64,000 nt of DNA from an uncultured Thiohalocapsa sp. (GTDB lineage: Bacteria > Pseudomonadota > Gammaproteobacteria > Chromatiales > Chromatiaceae): contig NZ_CAJXWY010000015.1 of the NCBI RefSeq assembly GCF_913062725.1, positions 1 through 64,000 of the forward strand. Reading direction: 5' to 3'. Every line of letters starts with the position of its first letter. Within the stretch, counting starts at the first letter, position 1. A program made the position numbers and the translations under genes. Positions 1 through 10,632 of the stretch are shown here, in pieces. The notes beneath the pieces are model-generated. The model was not told the origin of the DNA. It saw nothing but the letters and a program-made list of their open reading frames with translations, and did no database searches.

Positions 1-11
1 TGTAGGCTTCA

Positions 12-31
12 CGACAGCATCCCTGCTGTCG
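12..31. repeat. Palindrome CGACAGCA-TCCC-TGCTGTCG
   Basis: Perfect 8-bp inverted repeat with a 4-nt loop, just beyond the stop of the leftward histidine kinase gene. Read leftward it has no T-tract, so it is not a standard intrinsic terminator. The same arm sequence recurs in the palindrome at 11481-11513. Confidence 0.5.
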
Positions 32-97
32 AGACCCCCGCCAGCCGCAACCCAGCCCGCAGACGCCTGCGCCGGACCTTGACATGCGCCGGGTATA

Positions 98-2290
98 TCA
101 AGGCTGAGCACCACGTCCACCGTCATCGCCATCGACATCCTGGATGCGCCCGCCGAGCAGCGCGTCGGCCGTCTCGGTACAAGGAGATTGCAGCAGCCAG
201 AGGCGGAACTCGGTGCCCTCGCCCGGGCGCGACCAGACACGGATGCTGCCACCGTAGCGGTGCGCCAACAGCCGGCTGACGAACAGACCGAGTCCACTGC
301 CTTCGCGTGTGGGCTTGGTGCTGTAGAAGGGTAGGAAGACGTGATCGAGTCGCTCCGGCGGGATACCCGGGCCGTTGTCGCGTATCTGCAGTCGGACGCC
401 TTGCTCCTCCCAATCTCGACTGACCACACACACGACGCCGCCGCCGCCGCGATGCTCGAGTGCCTGGAGCGCATTCACCAGCAGGTTCACCAGGATCTGC
501 TGCAGATCTTGGCGACCGATGCGCACCTGGGTACTCGCCTGCAGGTCGAGGTGGATGTCGACGGCAGCCTGTCGTGACAGATGCTCGACCAGTTTCAGGG
601 TGTCACGCACCACGCGGTTGACGTCGAGCGTCTCGAGTCCGGTGCTCTGGCCGGTCGGCCGGGCAAATTGCAGCAGGCTGTCGATGATGCTGCGGACCCG
701 CTCCACCTGTGCCGCGATCAGTTCGATCTCGCCGCGCACCGGCGCTGCGGCGGCACCGAGCTCTGCGCTCAGCACATCCAGGTTCCCAAGGATCACGGCC
801 ATCGGATTGTTGATTTCATGCGCCATACCGGCCGACAACTCCCCGAGCGCGGCGAGCTTTTCGGCTTCGACCAACGCGTGACGGGTCTCACGCAGCAAGG
901 CGACGGTCCGTTCGAGCTCGAGATTACGGTGGCGCAATTCTGCGGTGCGCTCCTCCACCTTGCGCTCGAGCAACTCGCTCGCTTCGCGGATCTGACGGTT
1001 GCTGTGCGCGAGCAGGTCGAGCATGGCGTCGAACTCGCGCGCCAGGTCGCCGATCTCGTCGCGTGCGTCGACGGCGCCCACCCGCTGCTCGCAACCGGCG
1101 CGGGTGGCCTGGATCACGGCGCTGATGCGCTCGATCGGCCGGAAGATACTGCGCGCGCCATGGATACCGAGCAGGGTGCTGAGCAGGGCGATGCCAAGCA
1201 ATACGCCGGACAGCGCCACGAAGGCGTTGAACAGCATGCTGCGGAAGGGCGCTTCGAGGTAGCCGGCATAGAGCATGCCGATGCGGTTGCCGGCCAGATC
1301 CTCGATCGGCAGATAGCCGGAGATGTACCAGTCGTTGACCACGAAGGCGCGATCGATCCAGGGTTGTCCGCGGCCGAGCACCTGGTCGCGGACCGCCTGT
1401 GAGACCCGGGTGCCCAGTGCCCGTTCGCCGGGCGCGAGTGGGACATTGGTGCTGATGCGCACATCGTCCAGAAACAGGGTCACGGTGCCGAGACTCCTGT
1501 CGGGTAACCGACCGGGACCATAGAGCAGATCGCGAATCCCGTCGACGACGCCGAAATCCCCGTTCAGCACCACGCCACCATCGAGGAGCGCCAGCACCCG
1601 TTGCTGTGCATCGAGCAACGGCTGCACGACACGGATCAGCATGGCCCGGTCCTCGCGTTGGCGGCCACTGGGGGCGGCCCGCTCCGTGGGCAGCAAGTCC
1701 AGCGCCAGGCGCCCGGGTGGTGTGCCGAGCCAGATATCGGTCAAGGGTTCCAGTTGCGCGAGCGGATGGACCTCGATGCCGACCCCGCGGGTGCCGCGCC
1801 AGCCACGTGCGAGCAGCGGTGTCGCCAGATCCGGCATCGAGCCTGCCTGCGACCCGTCTGCGCCCGCGGCCTGCGCAGGGTAGAGCAGCCGCAGGAAGCT
1901 GAAGCCGCCGGCGTCACTGGCCTGACGCAGCAGTGCCCGGATCGCGTCGGCATCGGCATCGGCATCGGCGAGTGCAAGGCGCAGGCGATGCGAGTCGGCC
2001 AGCGCGGCGAGCCGGTCGAGATAGGCGTCTTGCATCCGCTCGAAGAGGTTTTGCGCGACCGACAGGTCGGTGCTCACCTTGATGAAGAGTTGCTGGTAGC
2101 CGGCCTGCCGCCCCCAGTGCGCGACCAGCGTCAGCACCAGGGGCAGCGCGATCAATTGCGGCAGCAGCACAAGCGTCAGCAGTTTGTTGCGAACCTTGGT
2201 GGAACGCCGGCGCTTGCGTGGGTGATTCCCGGACGCCGGAGCAGGTGCGGCATGCATCGCTGATTTCGGTCGGGCCGCACTCGGGTGCAT
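98..2290 (-). CDS. Membrane sensor histidine kinase with Cache-type sensor, HAMP, HisKA and HATPase domains
   Basis: Sensor kinase of about 730 residues. A hydrophobic helix near residues 36-58 is followed by a large extracytoplasmic region whose second half (VVNDWYISGY, IGMLYAGYLE) looks like a double-Cache sensor. A second membrane helix leads into a HAMP segment and a coiled coil. The phosphoacceptor box AHEINNP places the histidine near residue 491, and the C-terminal ATPase domain has DNGPGIP and GSGLGL motifs. The ATG at 2290 was chosen because it lies 28 bp after the response-regulator stop; an in-frame extension further upstream runs inside that gene and reads as non-coding. It forms an operon with the regulator at 2319-3755. 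The ligand is unknown; the adjacent cofactor genes suggest control of a Mo/W enzyme or metal response, which is inference. Confidence 0.9.
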   Translation of the reverse strand: MHPSAARPKSAMHAAPAPASGNHPRKRRRSTKVRNKLLTLVLLPQLIALPLVLTLVAHWGRQAGYQQLFIKVSTDLSVAQNLFERMQDAYLDRLAALADSHRLRLALADADADADAIRALLRQASDAGGFSFLRLLYPAQAAGADGSQAGSMPDLATPLLARGWRGTRGVGIEVHPLAQLEPLTDIWLGTPPGRLALDLLPTERAAPSGRQREDRAMLIRVVQPLLDAQQRVLALLDGGVVLNGDFGVVDGIRDLLYGPGRLPDRSLGTVTLFLDDVRISTNVPLAPGERALGTRVSQAVRDQVLGRGQPWIDRAFVVNDWYISGYLPIEDLAGNRIGMLYAGYLEAPFRSMLFNAFVALSGVLLGIALLSTLLGIHGARSIFRPIERISAVIQATRAGCEQRVGAVDARDEIGDLAREFDAMLDLLAHSNRQIREASELLERKVEERTAELRHRNLELERTVALLRETRHALVEAEKLAALGELSAGMAHEINNPMAVILGNLDVLSAELGAAAAPVRGEIELIAAQVERVRSIIDSLLQFARPTGQSTGLETLDVNRVVRDTLKLVEHLSRQAAVDIHLDLQASTQVRIGRQDLQQILVNLLVNALQALEHRGGGGVVCVVSRDWEEQGVRLQIRDNGPGIPPERLDHVFLPFYSTKPTREGSGLGLFVSRLLAHRYGGSIRVWSRPGEGTEFRLWLLQSPCTETADALLGGRIQDVDGDDGGRGAQP

Positions 2291-2318
2291 CGGCACGCGC
2301 TGTGGGCCGACCGGGCGC

Positions 2319-3755
<1,437 letters not shown>

Positions 3756-4272
3756 CACGTCTCCTCCTGCAGTTTCTTGTTTTGGTGGTGACAGCGCGCG
3801 CCAGCCCTGGTTTCGCCGATGCATTGGCGCATGGCGGGGCAGACGGGCCTGTTCTTGTTGTCGTTATCGATGCCTTCGGTGGGGCCACCGTTGACACCAT
3901 CGCTGTGGGGGGTTGCTGTGGCGAAACACCCACCGACAGACCATGGGTCAATATGATGCAAATTGCCATTGAGAGAAACCCCAATCCGGCCCTCAGTCGG
4001 ATGTGTCGGAGATGGCATCGATCCGACCGCGCGCGGATTGCAATGTGCGCGGCAGCGCGATCGCGTCCGGCGCCGCGGCACACCAGCATGCTCGTTGATG
4101 ACGCAGGCGCCCGATATGCGACGATCGTGGCTCGGGCCGGACGGTGCCCTTGCCATTCGGCTGCTCGCCTACACTTTTTCGCGCAGGGCCGGTGGCGGCC
4201 GGATTGTCCCGTGTCATCACTGACAAGGATCCGGCTGCGGCGGGGACGGGAACAACTCAGGGGGGCGTTGCC
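3756..4272. other. Divergent intergenic region between response regulator and mobA
   Basis: About 517 bp that should hold the promoters of the leftward two-component operon and rightward mobA. A TATGAT hexamer sits near 3951, but no matching -35 was found. I saw no -24/-12 sigma54 element, hairpin terminator or RNA gene. Open frames crossing it have no plausible protein character. Confidence 0.6.
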
Positions 4273-4881
4273 GTGACGAGCGCACCGCAAACAGAGGACA
4301 TCACCGGTGTCATTCTGGCCGGTGGTCGCGCGCGCCGCATGGGCGGCATCGACAAAGGCCTGGCCAGTTTTGGGAACCGCCCCCTGATCGAATGGGTCAT
4401 CGACGCGCTACGGCCCCAGGTCGGGCACATCATGATCAACGCCAACCGCAGTCAGACCGACTACGCCCGCTACGGCTACCCCGTCTTCGCCGACGCCATG
4501 GCCGACTTCCAAGGCCCCCTGGCGGGTTTCTCGAGCGCCCTGGCGCGCATCGCTACACCCTGGATGCTGAGCCTGCCCTGCGATGGCCCCTATCCTGCGC
4601 CGGACCTCGCCACACGTCTGGCGGCGGCGCTCATCGAACAGCAGGCGGAATTGGCCGTCGCCAGCGACGGCGAGCGCCTGCAACCGGTGTATGCACTGAT
4701 CCCCCGGCACCTGGCGCCGAGCCTCGATGCCTTTCTTGGCGAAGGCGAGCGCAAGATCGATCGCTGGTATGCACGGCATCGATTGGCCGTCGCCCGCTTC
4801 GACGATCGTCCGGACGCCTTCGCCAACATCAACTCGCTGGTCGATGCCGAACGCCTGCTCGGCGGAGGGATGCACCCATGA
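4273..4881 (+). CDS. mobA: Molybdenum cofactor guanylyltransferase MobA
   Basis: Transfers GMP from GTP to molybdopterin to make the bis-MGD form used by DMSO-reductase-family enzymes. The N-terminal nucleotide-binding loop GVILAGGRARRMGGIDKGL is characteristic, followed by NANR and the acidic LPCDGP metal/nucleotide site. The GTG at 4273 was chosen: it follows a purine-rich GGGGGG stretch and gives a 202-residue protein, close to the usual length. An ATG at 4144 would add 43 residues with no homologous character. It lies directly upstream of mobB, as in E. coli. Confidence 0.95.
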   Translation: MTSAPQTEDITGVILAGGRARRMGGIDKGLASFGNRPLIEWVIDALRPQVGHIMINANRSQTDYARYGYPVFADAMADFQGPLAGFSSALARIATPWMLSLPCDGPYPAPDLATRLAAALIEQQAELAVASDGERLQPVYALIPRHLAPSLDAFLGEGERKIDRWYARHRLAVARFDDRPDAFANINSLVDAERLLGGGMHP

Positions 4882-4903
4882 CACCACAAGCTGCCGCCGG
4901 GGC

Positions 4904-5467
4904 ATGCACCAGGCCATGACCACAGCGGCCGTGACCGACACCACCGCCGGCCAGACCCCCTTGCTCGGATTCTGCGCCTTCAGTGGCACCGGCAAGACGA
5001 CGCTGCTGACCAAGCTCATTCCACTGATGCGCGAGCGGGGTCTGCGGCTCGGCGTCATCAAACATGCCCACCACAGCTTCGATGTCGACCAACCCGGCAA
5101 GGACAGCTATCGGTTGCGACACGCCGGCGCCGAGCAGATGCTGATCGCGTCGCGGCGGCGTCTGGCGCTGATGCGCGAGCTCGATGACCTCAGACGCGAG
5201 CCGACACTGTCCGACCTGCTGCCCTATCTGGATGGCGCCGGGCTCGATCTGATCCTGGTCGAGGGCTTCAAGCGCGCGCCTTTACCGAAAATCGAGCTCC
5301 ATCGTCCATCGCTCGGTCACCCGCTGATGCATCCGCAGGATCCGAATGTCATCGCCGTCGCCAGCGACGCACCACTGACGCCGACCCGGCCGCTGCCATT
5401 GCTGGACCTGAATCGGCCGGAAGCGATCCTCGCCTTCATCCAGGGCTGGCTGCGCGACCGAGGCTGA
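4904..5467 (+). CDS. mobB: Molybdopterin-guanine dinucleotide biosynthesis adaptor MobB
   Basis: Small GTP-binding P-loop protein that assists MobA. The P-loop is FSGTGKTTLL, followed by VIKHAHHSFDVDQPGKDS, a hallmark of MobB, and ILVEGFKRAP. There are two candidate starts, ATG 4904 and ATG 4916, in frame; 4904 follows a GGGG tract and gives 187 residues. It begins 22 bp after the mobA stop and is presumably co-transcribed. It converges with moeA, separated by about 85 bp with no clear terminator. Confidence 0.93.
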   Translation: MHQAMTTAAVTDTTAGQTPLLGFCAFSGTGKTTLLTKLIPLMRERGLRLGVIKHAHHSFDVDQPGKDSYRLRHAGAEQMLIASRRRLALMRELDDLRREPTLSDLLPYLDGAGLDLILVEGFKRAPLPKIELHRPSLGHPLMHPQDPNVIAVASDAPLTPTRPLPLLDLNRPEAILAFIQGWLRDRG

Positions 5468-5552
5468 CGCCGCGCCGTCGTCTGGCGCTCTCCTGGACGC
5501 GGCTGCGAACCGGGTCCCGGGTCACGTCAGCCCGACGGGGACCTCGGCGCGG

Positions 5553-6800
5553 TCAGTCGATTGCGAAGGGCTCGACCATGACCCACTCGCCCGGCTCGAC
5601 GGCGCCGCGATCGGGTGGCAGGACGATGAAGCAATTGCCGTGACTCATGGAGGTCAGGATGCCCGAGCCCTGACGGCCACTGCCGTCGACCACCGGATGG
5701 CCATCGGCGTCGCATGAGAGCAGGCCCCGGCGGTATTCGGTCCGCCCCGGCTTGTGCCGGAGCCCGGTCAGGCTGCGCGCCGGAAACCGCAGCGGCGCGG
5801 CGTCGTCTTCGCCGCTCAGCAGCCGCAGCGCCGGCCGTACGAACTGCTGAAAGCAGGTCAGCACCGCAACCGGATTGCCCGGCAGCCCGAAGAACAGGGC
5901 CTGGTCGATGGACGCAAAGGTCAGTGGCCGGCCCGGCTTGATGGCGACCTTGTGGAAGTGGATGCGCCCGAGGGATGGGATCAGCCGGCCGATATGGTCG
6001 GCCGCGCCCACCGAGATGCCGCCGGTGGTCAGCACCAGGTCGGCCTGCCCGGCGCCGGCGCGCAGCGCCTGTTCGATGGCCTCGGGTTGGTCGCGGACCA
6101 GCCCGAGATCGATGGTCTCGACGCCGAGGGCCTTCAGTGACCCGAACAGTGTGTAGCTGTTGCTGTTGAAGATCTGGCCGGGGCCGAGGGCGGCGCCGAG
6201 CGGCCTGATCTCATCGCCGCTGGCGAAGAAGGCGACCCGCGGCCGTCGCCGCACCGGCACGCGCGCGATGCCGAGCGAGGCCAGGAGCCCCAGCCGCGCC
6301 GGCGTCAATCGGCTGCCCGCCGCCAGCACCAGACTGCCCGCGGCGATGTCCTCACCGGCCTGGCGGACGTTGGCGCCGGCGATTTCGCCGGCGGGGATGC
6401 TCACCCGGTCGCCGTCGCGCGTGACCCGTTCCTGGATCACCACGGTGTCCAACGCCGGCGGCATGGGGGCACCGGTCATGATCCGGATACAGCCGTCGGC
6501 CGGTACCTCGCCGACGAAGGGATGGCCGGCGAAGGCCTCGCCGCACAGGTGCAGTTGCAGGGGACCGCGGCCGAGGTCTGCGCCGCGCAGCGCATAGCCG
6601 TCCATCGCCGAGTTGCGATGCGGCGGCACATGGGCGCTCGCGATCAGATCCTCGGCCAGGACGCGATTCGGGGCGTCGTGCAGAGCGACGGTTTCGACCG
6701 CCGCGATCGGCGCCACTTCGCGGCGGATCGACGCGAGCGCCTCGTCGGCCGACATGGCATTGTCCCAAGGATCGAGGCAGCTGGCAGAGCGGGCGGTCAT
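5553..6800 (-). CDS. moeA: Molybdopterin molybdenumtransferase MoeA
   Basis: Inserts molybdate (or tungstate) into adenylylated molybdopterin. At 415 residues it is of usual family length and carries the canonical motifs: SAMDGYALR in domain III, GEDIAAG, the STGDEL-like FASGDEIRPLG, TTGGISVGAADH in the MPT-binding domain, and LPGNPVAVL. It is the most canonical of the three MoeA homologues in this block. It faces away from the degenerate MoeA paralogue at 7146, with a 345-bp divergent spacer. The ATG at 6800 is preferred; the longer frame upstream lacks family similarity. Confidence 0.95.
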   Translation of the reverse strand: MTARSASCLDPWDNAMSADEALASIRREVAPIAAVETVALHDAPNRVLAEDLIASAHVPPHRNSAMDGYALRGADLGRGPLQLHLCGEAFAGHPFVGEVPADGCIRIMTGAPMPPALDTVVIQERVTRDGDRVSIPAGEIAGANVRQAGEDIAAGSLVLAAGSRLTPARLGLLASLGIARVPVRRRPRVAFFASGDEIRPLGAALGPGQIFNSNSYTLFGSLKALGVETIDLGLVRDQPEAIEQALRAGAGQADLVLTTGGISVGAADHIGRLIPSLGRIHFHKVAIKPGRPLTFASIDQALFFGLPGNPVAVLTCFQQFVRPALRLLSGEDDAAPLRFPARSLTGLRHKPGRTEYRRGLLSCDADGHPVVDGSGRQGSGILTSMSHGNCFIVLPPDRGAVEPGEWVMVEPFAID

Positions 6801-7145
6801 GTGGGCTCGTCGGGATTGGGTGACTGGCATTGGACACGGACCGAGGGTCAAGCGGCACCGGCCCGGTCGGTCTGGCGAGCGTCCGCAGTGATTGGGGCGG
6901 GATGTTTCGCTACAACCTCGCCGATCCACCGCGACAAAATGACCCAGGCCGGGCCGTTCAGGAACCCGCATCAAGGGTCGGCTCGCGTCACCTGGCTCGA
7001 TGTGCCCCGCCCCCGCTCCCGGCATGCAATGTGCATGCCGTCTGTCACGTCATGGACCCCCGAATGGAACCCCGGCACGCCAGCACATCGGTGTTCCTGG
7101 CCGACCCGGTCGCCAACCCGGCCCGTACGCCCACAGAGCCTCGCC
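6801..7145. other. Divergent spacer between moeA and the degenerate moeA paralogue
   Basis: 345 bp expected to hold both promoters. Its only clear structure is the near-perfect palindrome at 7020-7040. No molybdenum-cofactor riboswitch fold was recognised by eye. Confidence 0.6.
7020..7040. promoter_or_regulatory. Palindrome CGGCATGCA-ATG-TGCATGCCG, possible operator
   Basis: Perfect 9-bp arms separated by 3 nt, 106 bp upstream of the paralogue's ATG in a divergent promoter region. The size and symmetry suit a dimeric regulator. It does not resemble the published E. coli ModE box. It could also form an RNA hairpin. Confidence 0.4.
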
Positions 7146-8348
7146 ATGCCGCCGCCAGCACCGCCACCGCCCCTGCACCGTTGCCTACCTGAGGAGGCCT
7201 GGGCCTGGGTGGATCGGCAAACGGCACCGGTGGCGATCGAACGGGTGCCGCTGGCCCGGGCGTCGGGGCGCTGTCTGGCCGCGCCCGTGCCGGCGCGTCA
7301 TGCGCTGCCATCGCGACCAACCGCCGGCATCGACGGCTTTGCGGTGAACGCCGCCTCGACCCTCGGCGCCAGCGGCTACAACCCCCTACCGTTTCGGCTG
7401 CACTCGACGACCATCAACGGCGTCCTCGAGGCCGCGGCGGCGCAGCCGATCGCCATCGGTGAGCCGCTGCCACCGGGGGTCGACGCCGTCTTGGCGGCGG
7501 ACGCGCCCGAGCCCGATCCAGCCGCAGCCGACGGCGCCGGGCTGTTGGTGTGTCGGCCGGTCGCGGTCGGCGAGGGGGTGCGCGCGCGCGGCGAGGACTG
7601 CCGCGACGGCGAAACACTGCTCGACGCCGGCCGCCGCTTGCGGGCGCCGGATCTCGCGCTCCTGCGGCTGCTCGGAGCAACCGGGGTGCAGGTGATCGGC
7701 CGGCCGCGGGTCGCGGTCATGTGCTGCCGGCCGCGGGCGGACGATGTCGATGCCGAAATGCTCCAGAGCCTGGTCACCGCCGACGGCGGACAGCCTTGCC
7801 TGCTCGAGGTGCATGCCGATGGCGAGTCGCTGGTGCGGCGCCTGCAAGGTCTGGATGGGGTCGACGTGGCGCTTTGCATCGGTGGTACCGGCCTCGGCCA
7901 CAACGATGGGGCGGCCGCCGCCCTGGCGGCGGCGGGCGGATTGCAGCTGCGGGGGGTGGCGATCGCACCCGGCGACAGCCTGAGTCTGGGACAGCTCGCA
8001 GACCGCCCGGTCTGCCTGCTGCCAAGGTCGCCCATGGCCTGTCTGGGCGCCTACGAATTGGTGGTCGGACGCCTGGTGCGGCGGCTCGCGGGACTTGACC
8101 CGGGCTGGCCGCATCAGCGCTGCAGGGCGCGCCTGACGCGCAAGATCGCGGCGGCACTGGGCAGCCTGCAACTGTGCTGGGTGCGGCTGTGCGAGACCAC
8201 CGACGGGCCCTGCGCGGAGCCACTGCAGGTGGCCGGCGAGCCCTGCTTGCGGGCGGCGGTGGACGCCGATGGCTGGGTGCCGGTACCGCTGCAGCGCGAA
8301 GGCTATGCGAGTGGCGCCTGGGTGGATGTGTACTTGACGCGCATATGA
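7146..8348 (+). CDS. Degenerate MoeA-like molybdopterin-binding protein
   Basis: About 400 residues with the MoeA domain order but eroded motifs. SAMDGYA is AGIDGFAVN, GEDI is GEDCRDGE, the STGDE segment is replaced by MCCRPRADD, GGxSxGxxD is GGTGLGHND, and PGNPVA is PRSPMA. The fold is thus probably kept while the metal-insertion chemistry may be altered or lost. The ATG at 7146 was chosen at the point where MoeA-like sequence begins (EEAWAWVDRQ); upstream frame extends far but is unlike the family. It is followed after 45 bp by the MoeA-PBP fusion gene and is likely co-transcribed. It may be a scaffold, or be specialised for W rather than Mo; that is inference. Confidence 0.85.
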   Translation: MPPPAPPPPLHRCLPEEAWAWVDRQTAPVAIERVPLARASGRCLAAPVPARHALPSRPTAGIDGFAVNAASTLGASGYNPLPFRLHSTTINGVLEAAAAQPIAIGEPLPPGVDAVLAADAPEPDPAAADGAGLLVCRPVAVGEGVRARGEDCRDGETLLDAGRRLRAPDLALLRLLGATGVQVIGRPRVAVMCCRPRADDVDAEMLQSLVTADGGQPCLLEVHADGESLVRRLQGLDGVDVALCIGGTGLGHNDGAAAALAAAGGLQLRGVAIAPGDSLSLGQLADRPVCLLPRSPMACLGAYELVVGRLVRRLAGLDPGWPHQRCRARLTRKIAAALGSLQLCWVRLCETTDGPCAEPLQVAGEPCLRAAVDADGWVPVPLQREGYASGAWVDVYLTRI

Positions 8349-8393
8349 ATCGATGGAGATGCTGATGTTTCGAATCCTGTGGACGGTGGACGC

Positions 8394-10613
8394 ATGAGCG
8401 AGGCGCGCTCGGATGCGCCCGCGAGCGCGGACGCAACCAATAAACGGCAGCGGGCGCAGCTGCTCGCATCGCGCCGCGCGGCCGCGAGCCAGCGACAGTT
8501 CCTCGAGGTGGTCACCGCCGAGGAGGCCAGCCGGCGTTTCGCCGCGGCCGTGCGGCTGGAGCCGGTCGGGGTCGAGGCGGTGCCGCTGGCGGCGGCCCTG
8601 GGCCGGGTGCTGGCGCAGGATCTCGTGGCGCCGGTGGATGTGCCGGGGTTCGATCGGGCCAATGTCGATGGCTTTGCGGTGCGTGCCGAGGACACGGCCG
8701 GCGCCTCGCCGGCGGTACCGGTGCGTTTGTGCCTCACCGAGGACCTGCTGACGCCCGGGGTGGTGCCGCGGGTGCCGGTGGGCGCAGGCCAGGCCAGTCT
8801 GATCGCGACGGGCGGCATGCTGCCGCGCGGCGCCGATGCGGTCGTGCTGATCGAGGACACCGAGTTGGCGGTTGCACCCGCGGCGGATGCCGTGGATGCG
8901 GCTCCTGGCGCCGCCGGGGCCTTAGCCGATGGTGACGCCGGCGAGCCGTCCGATGCGGTCGATGCGGTGTGCATCCACCGGCCGATCGCCCCCGGCGCCT
9001 TCATCGCCTTCGCCGGGACGGACATCGGGCGTGGCGAGACGGTGCTGCGCGCCGGGCAACGACTCGGTTCGCGCGAGATCGGTGTGATTGCGGCGCTCGG
9101 TCTGGCCGAGGTCGCGGTCAACCGGCGCCCCCGGGTCGCCATCATCTCGACCGGCGACGAGATCCTGGCGCCGGGTATGCCGCCGCGCGCCGGCGGTGTC
9201 TACGACTCCAATGGCGCGATTCTCGCGGCCGCGGTCGAGGAGTTGGGCTGCGAGCCGATCCGCCTCGGCGCCGTCGGTGACGATCGCGAGGCGCTGGAAG
9301 GCGTGCTCGCGTCCGCGCTCGAATACGACGCCGTGTTATTGTCCGGCGGTACGTCGAAGGGTGCCGGCGACCTCTCCTACGAGGTCATCGCCCGACTGAC
9401 CGATCCCGGCATCGTCGTCCACGGCGTCGCCATCAAACCCGGCAAGCCGCTGTGCCTGGCCGCCACTGCTGGCAAAGCGGTCGTCATCCTGCCAGGATTT
9501 CCGACCTCCGCCATCTTCACCTTCCACCGCTTCGTCGCCCCCGTGCTGGCGCGCCTGGTCGGCGCCGCCGGCGGCGCCGGCCTGCTCCCGTCGTCGCCGC
9601 CGGACGCATCCGGCGTGCCGGGAGAGGGGACGGCGTTCGCACCCGGGCGACAGGAGCCGCTCCAGCCGTCGGCCATCGCGACCGGGAGCGGCGAACCGAC
9701 CGCGGGCGCCGATGGCGCCAGCGTGTCGGCGACGCTCGCGACCCGGGCCGACTCCGAGCGTGGGCGCACCGAGTTCCTGCTGGTCGGTCTGATGCCAGGC
9801 GCACAAGGTCTGGCCGCCTATCCGACCGGCAAGGGCTCGGGGGCGGTGACCGCCTTCAGTCATGCCGACGGCTTCATCATCATTCCGGCACAGACCGAAG
9901 TCGTCGCCGCCGGTACGCCGGTTCGCGTGCAACTCATCACCGAGCGCCTGCAGCCGGCCGATCTGGTCACCATCGGCAGCCATTGCGTCGGCCTCGACTA
10001 CCTGCTCGGACGGCTGCAGCGCGCCGGCTTCACCACCAAATCACTGCACGTCGGCAGCCAGGGCGGGCTCTCGGCGGTGCGGCGCGGCGAGTGCGATCTC
10101 GCCGGCTGCCATCTGCTCCACCCGCAGACGGGACGCTACAACCAGGACTACCTCGGTCCGGGCATGACGCTGGTGACCGGCTATCGGCGCCTGCAAGGCC
10201 TGGTCTTCCGCCTCGACGACCCCCGTTTCGGCGCCTGCCGGGACGCCTCCGAGGCGGTTGCCCGGGCGCTCGCCGACGCCGATTGCGTCATGATCAACCG
10301 CAACCTCGGCAGTGGCACGCGCATCCTCATCGACGACCTGCTCGGTTCGGCGCGGCCGGCCGGCTATGCCATCCAGAGCAAGTCGCACAACGCGGTCGCG
10401 AGCGCCGTCGCCAATCGCCGCGCCGATTGGGGGGTCGCCATCGACACGGTCGCACGCCTGTACGGACTCGGCTTTCTGCCGCTTAGGGAAGAGCATTACG
10501 ACCTGGTACTGCCGCAGGATCGCATGCAGCGACCGGCGGTGGCGCACCTGCTCGGGCTGCTCGCCGAAGCGCACACCAGGGACGATCTGCGCGTGCTCGG
10601 GTTCCGCCTCTGA
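8394..10613 (+). CDS. MoeA fused to a periplasmic-binding-protein-like (COG1910/LysR-substrate-type) domain
   Basis: About 739 residues. The N-terminal two thirds are a MoeA-type protein with good motifs: DRANVDGFAV, ISTGDEIL, LSGGTSKGAGD and LPGFPTSA. It is enlarged by Ala/Gly/Pro-rich inserts at roughly residues 165-190 and 385-450. The last 210 residues (GSHCVGLDYLL through LVLPQDRM) form a solute-binding-protein-like domain, with GCHLLHP and NRNLGSGTR as conserved patches. This fusion is a known architecture in Mo/W metabolism, and the second domain presumably binds an oxyanion or cofactor intermediate. The ATG at 8394 follows GGTGGA; a GTG 15 bp earlier is possible. It converges with moaB, with only 19 bp between stops. 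Confidence 0.92.
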   Translation: MSEARSDAPASADATNKRQRAQLLASRRAAASQRQFLEVVTAEEASRRFAAAVRLEPVGVEAVPLAAALGRVLAQDLVAPVDVPGFDRANVDGFAVRAEDTAGASPAVPVRLCLTEDLLTPGVVPRVPVGAGQASLIATGGMLPRGADAVVLIEDTELAVAPAADAVDAAPGAAGALADGDAGEPSDAVDAVCIHRPIAPGAFIAFAGTDIGRGETVLRAGQRLGSREIGVIAALGLAEVAVNRRPRVAIISTGDEILAPGMPPRAGGVYDSNGAILAAAVEELGCEPIRLGAVGDDREALEGVLASALEYDAVLLSGGTSKGAGDLSYEVIARLTDPGIVVHGVAIKPGKPLCLAATAGKAVVILPGFPTSAIFTFHRFVAPVLARLVGAAGGAGLLPSSPPDASGVPGEGTAFAPGRQEPLQPSAIATGSGEPTAGADGASVSATLATRADSERGRTEFLLVGLMPGAQGLAAYPTGKGSGAVTAFSHADGFIIIPAQTEVVAAGTPVRVQLITERLQPADLVTIGSHCVGLDYLLGRLQRAGFTTKSLHVGSQGGLSAVRRGECDLAGCHLLHPQTGRYNQDYLGPGMTLVTGYRRLQGLVFRLDDPRFGACRDASEAVARALADADCVMINRNLGSGTRILIDDLLGSARPAGYAIQSKSHNAVASAVANRRADWGVAIDTVARLYGLGFLPLREEHYDLVLPQDRMQRPAVAHLLGLLAEAHTRDDLRVLGFRL

Positions 10614-10632
10614 GGGCCGGTGGCGGGGCCGC

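Noticed and set aside
3756..4272. Sigma54 promoter for the two-component operon
   Set aside because: TGGCAATTTGCA on the minus strand near 3957-3970 looks similar but the GG-GC spacing is too short.
6522..7145. Upstream extension of the degenerate MoeA paralogue to 6522
   Set aside because: The extension runs antisense through moeA and its promoter region and has no MoeA similarity; ATG 7146 is at the family start.
6801..7145. Molybdenum-cofactor riboswitch
   Set aside because: Only a simple palindrome was found; the multi-stem fold was not apparent.
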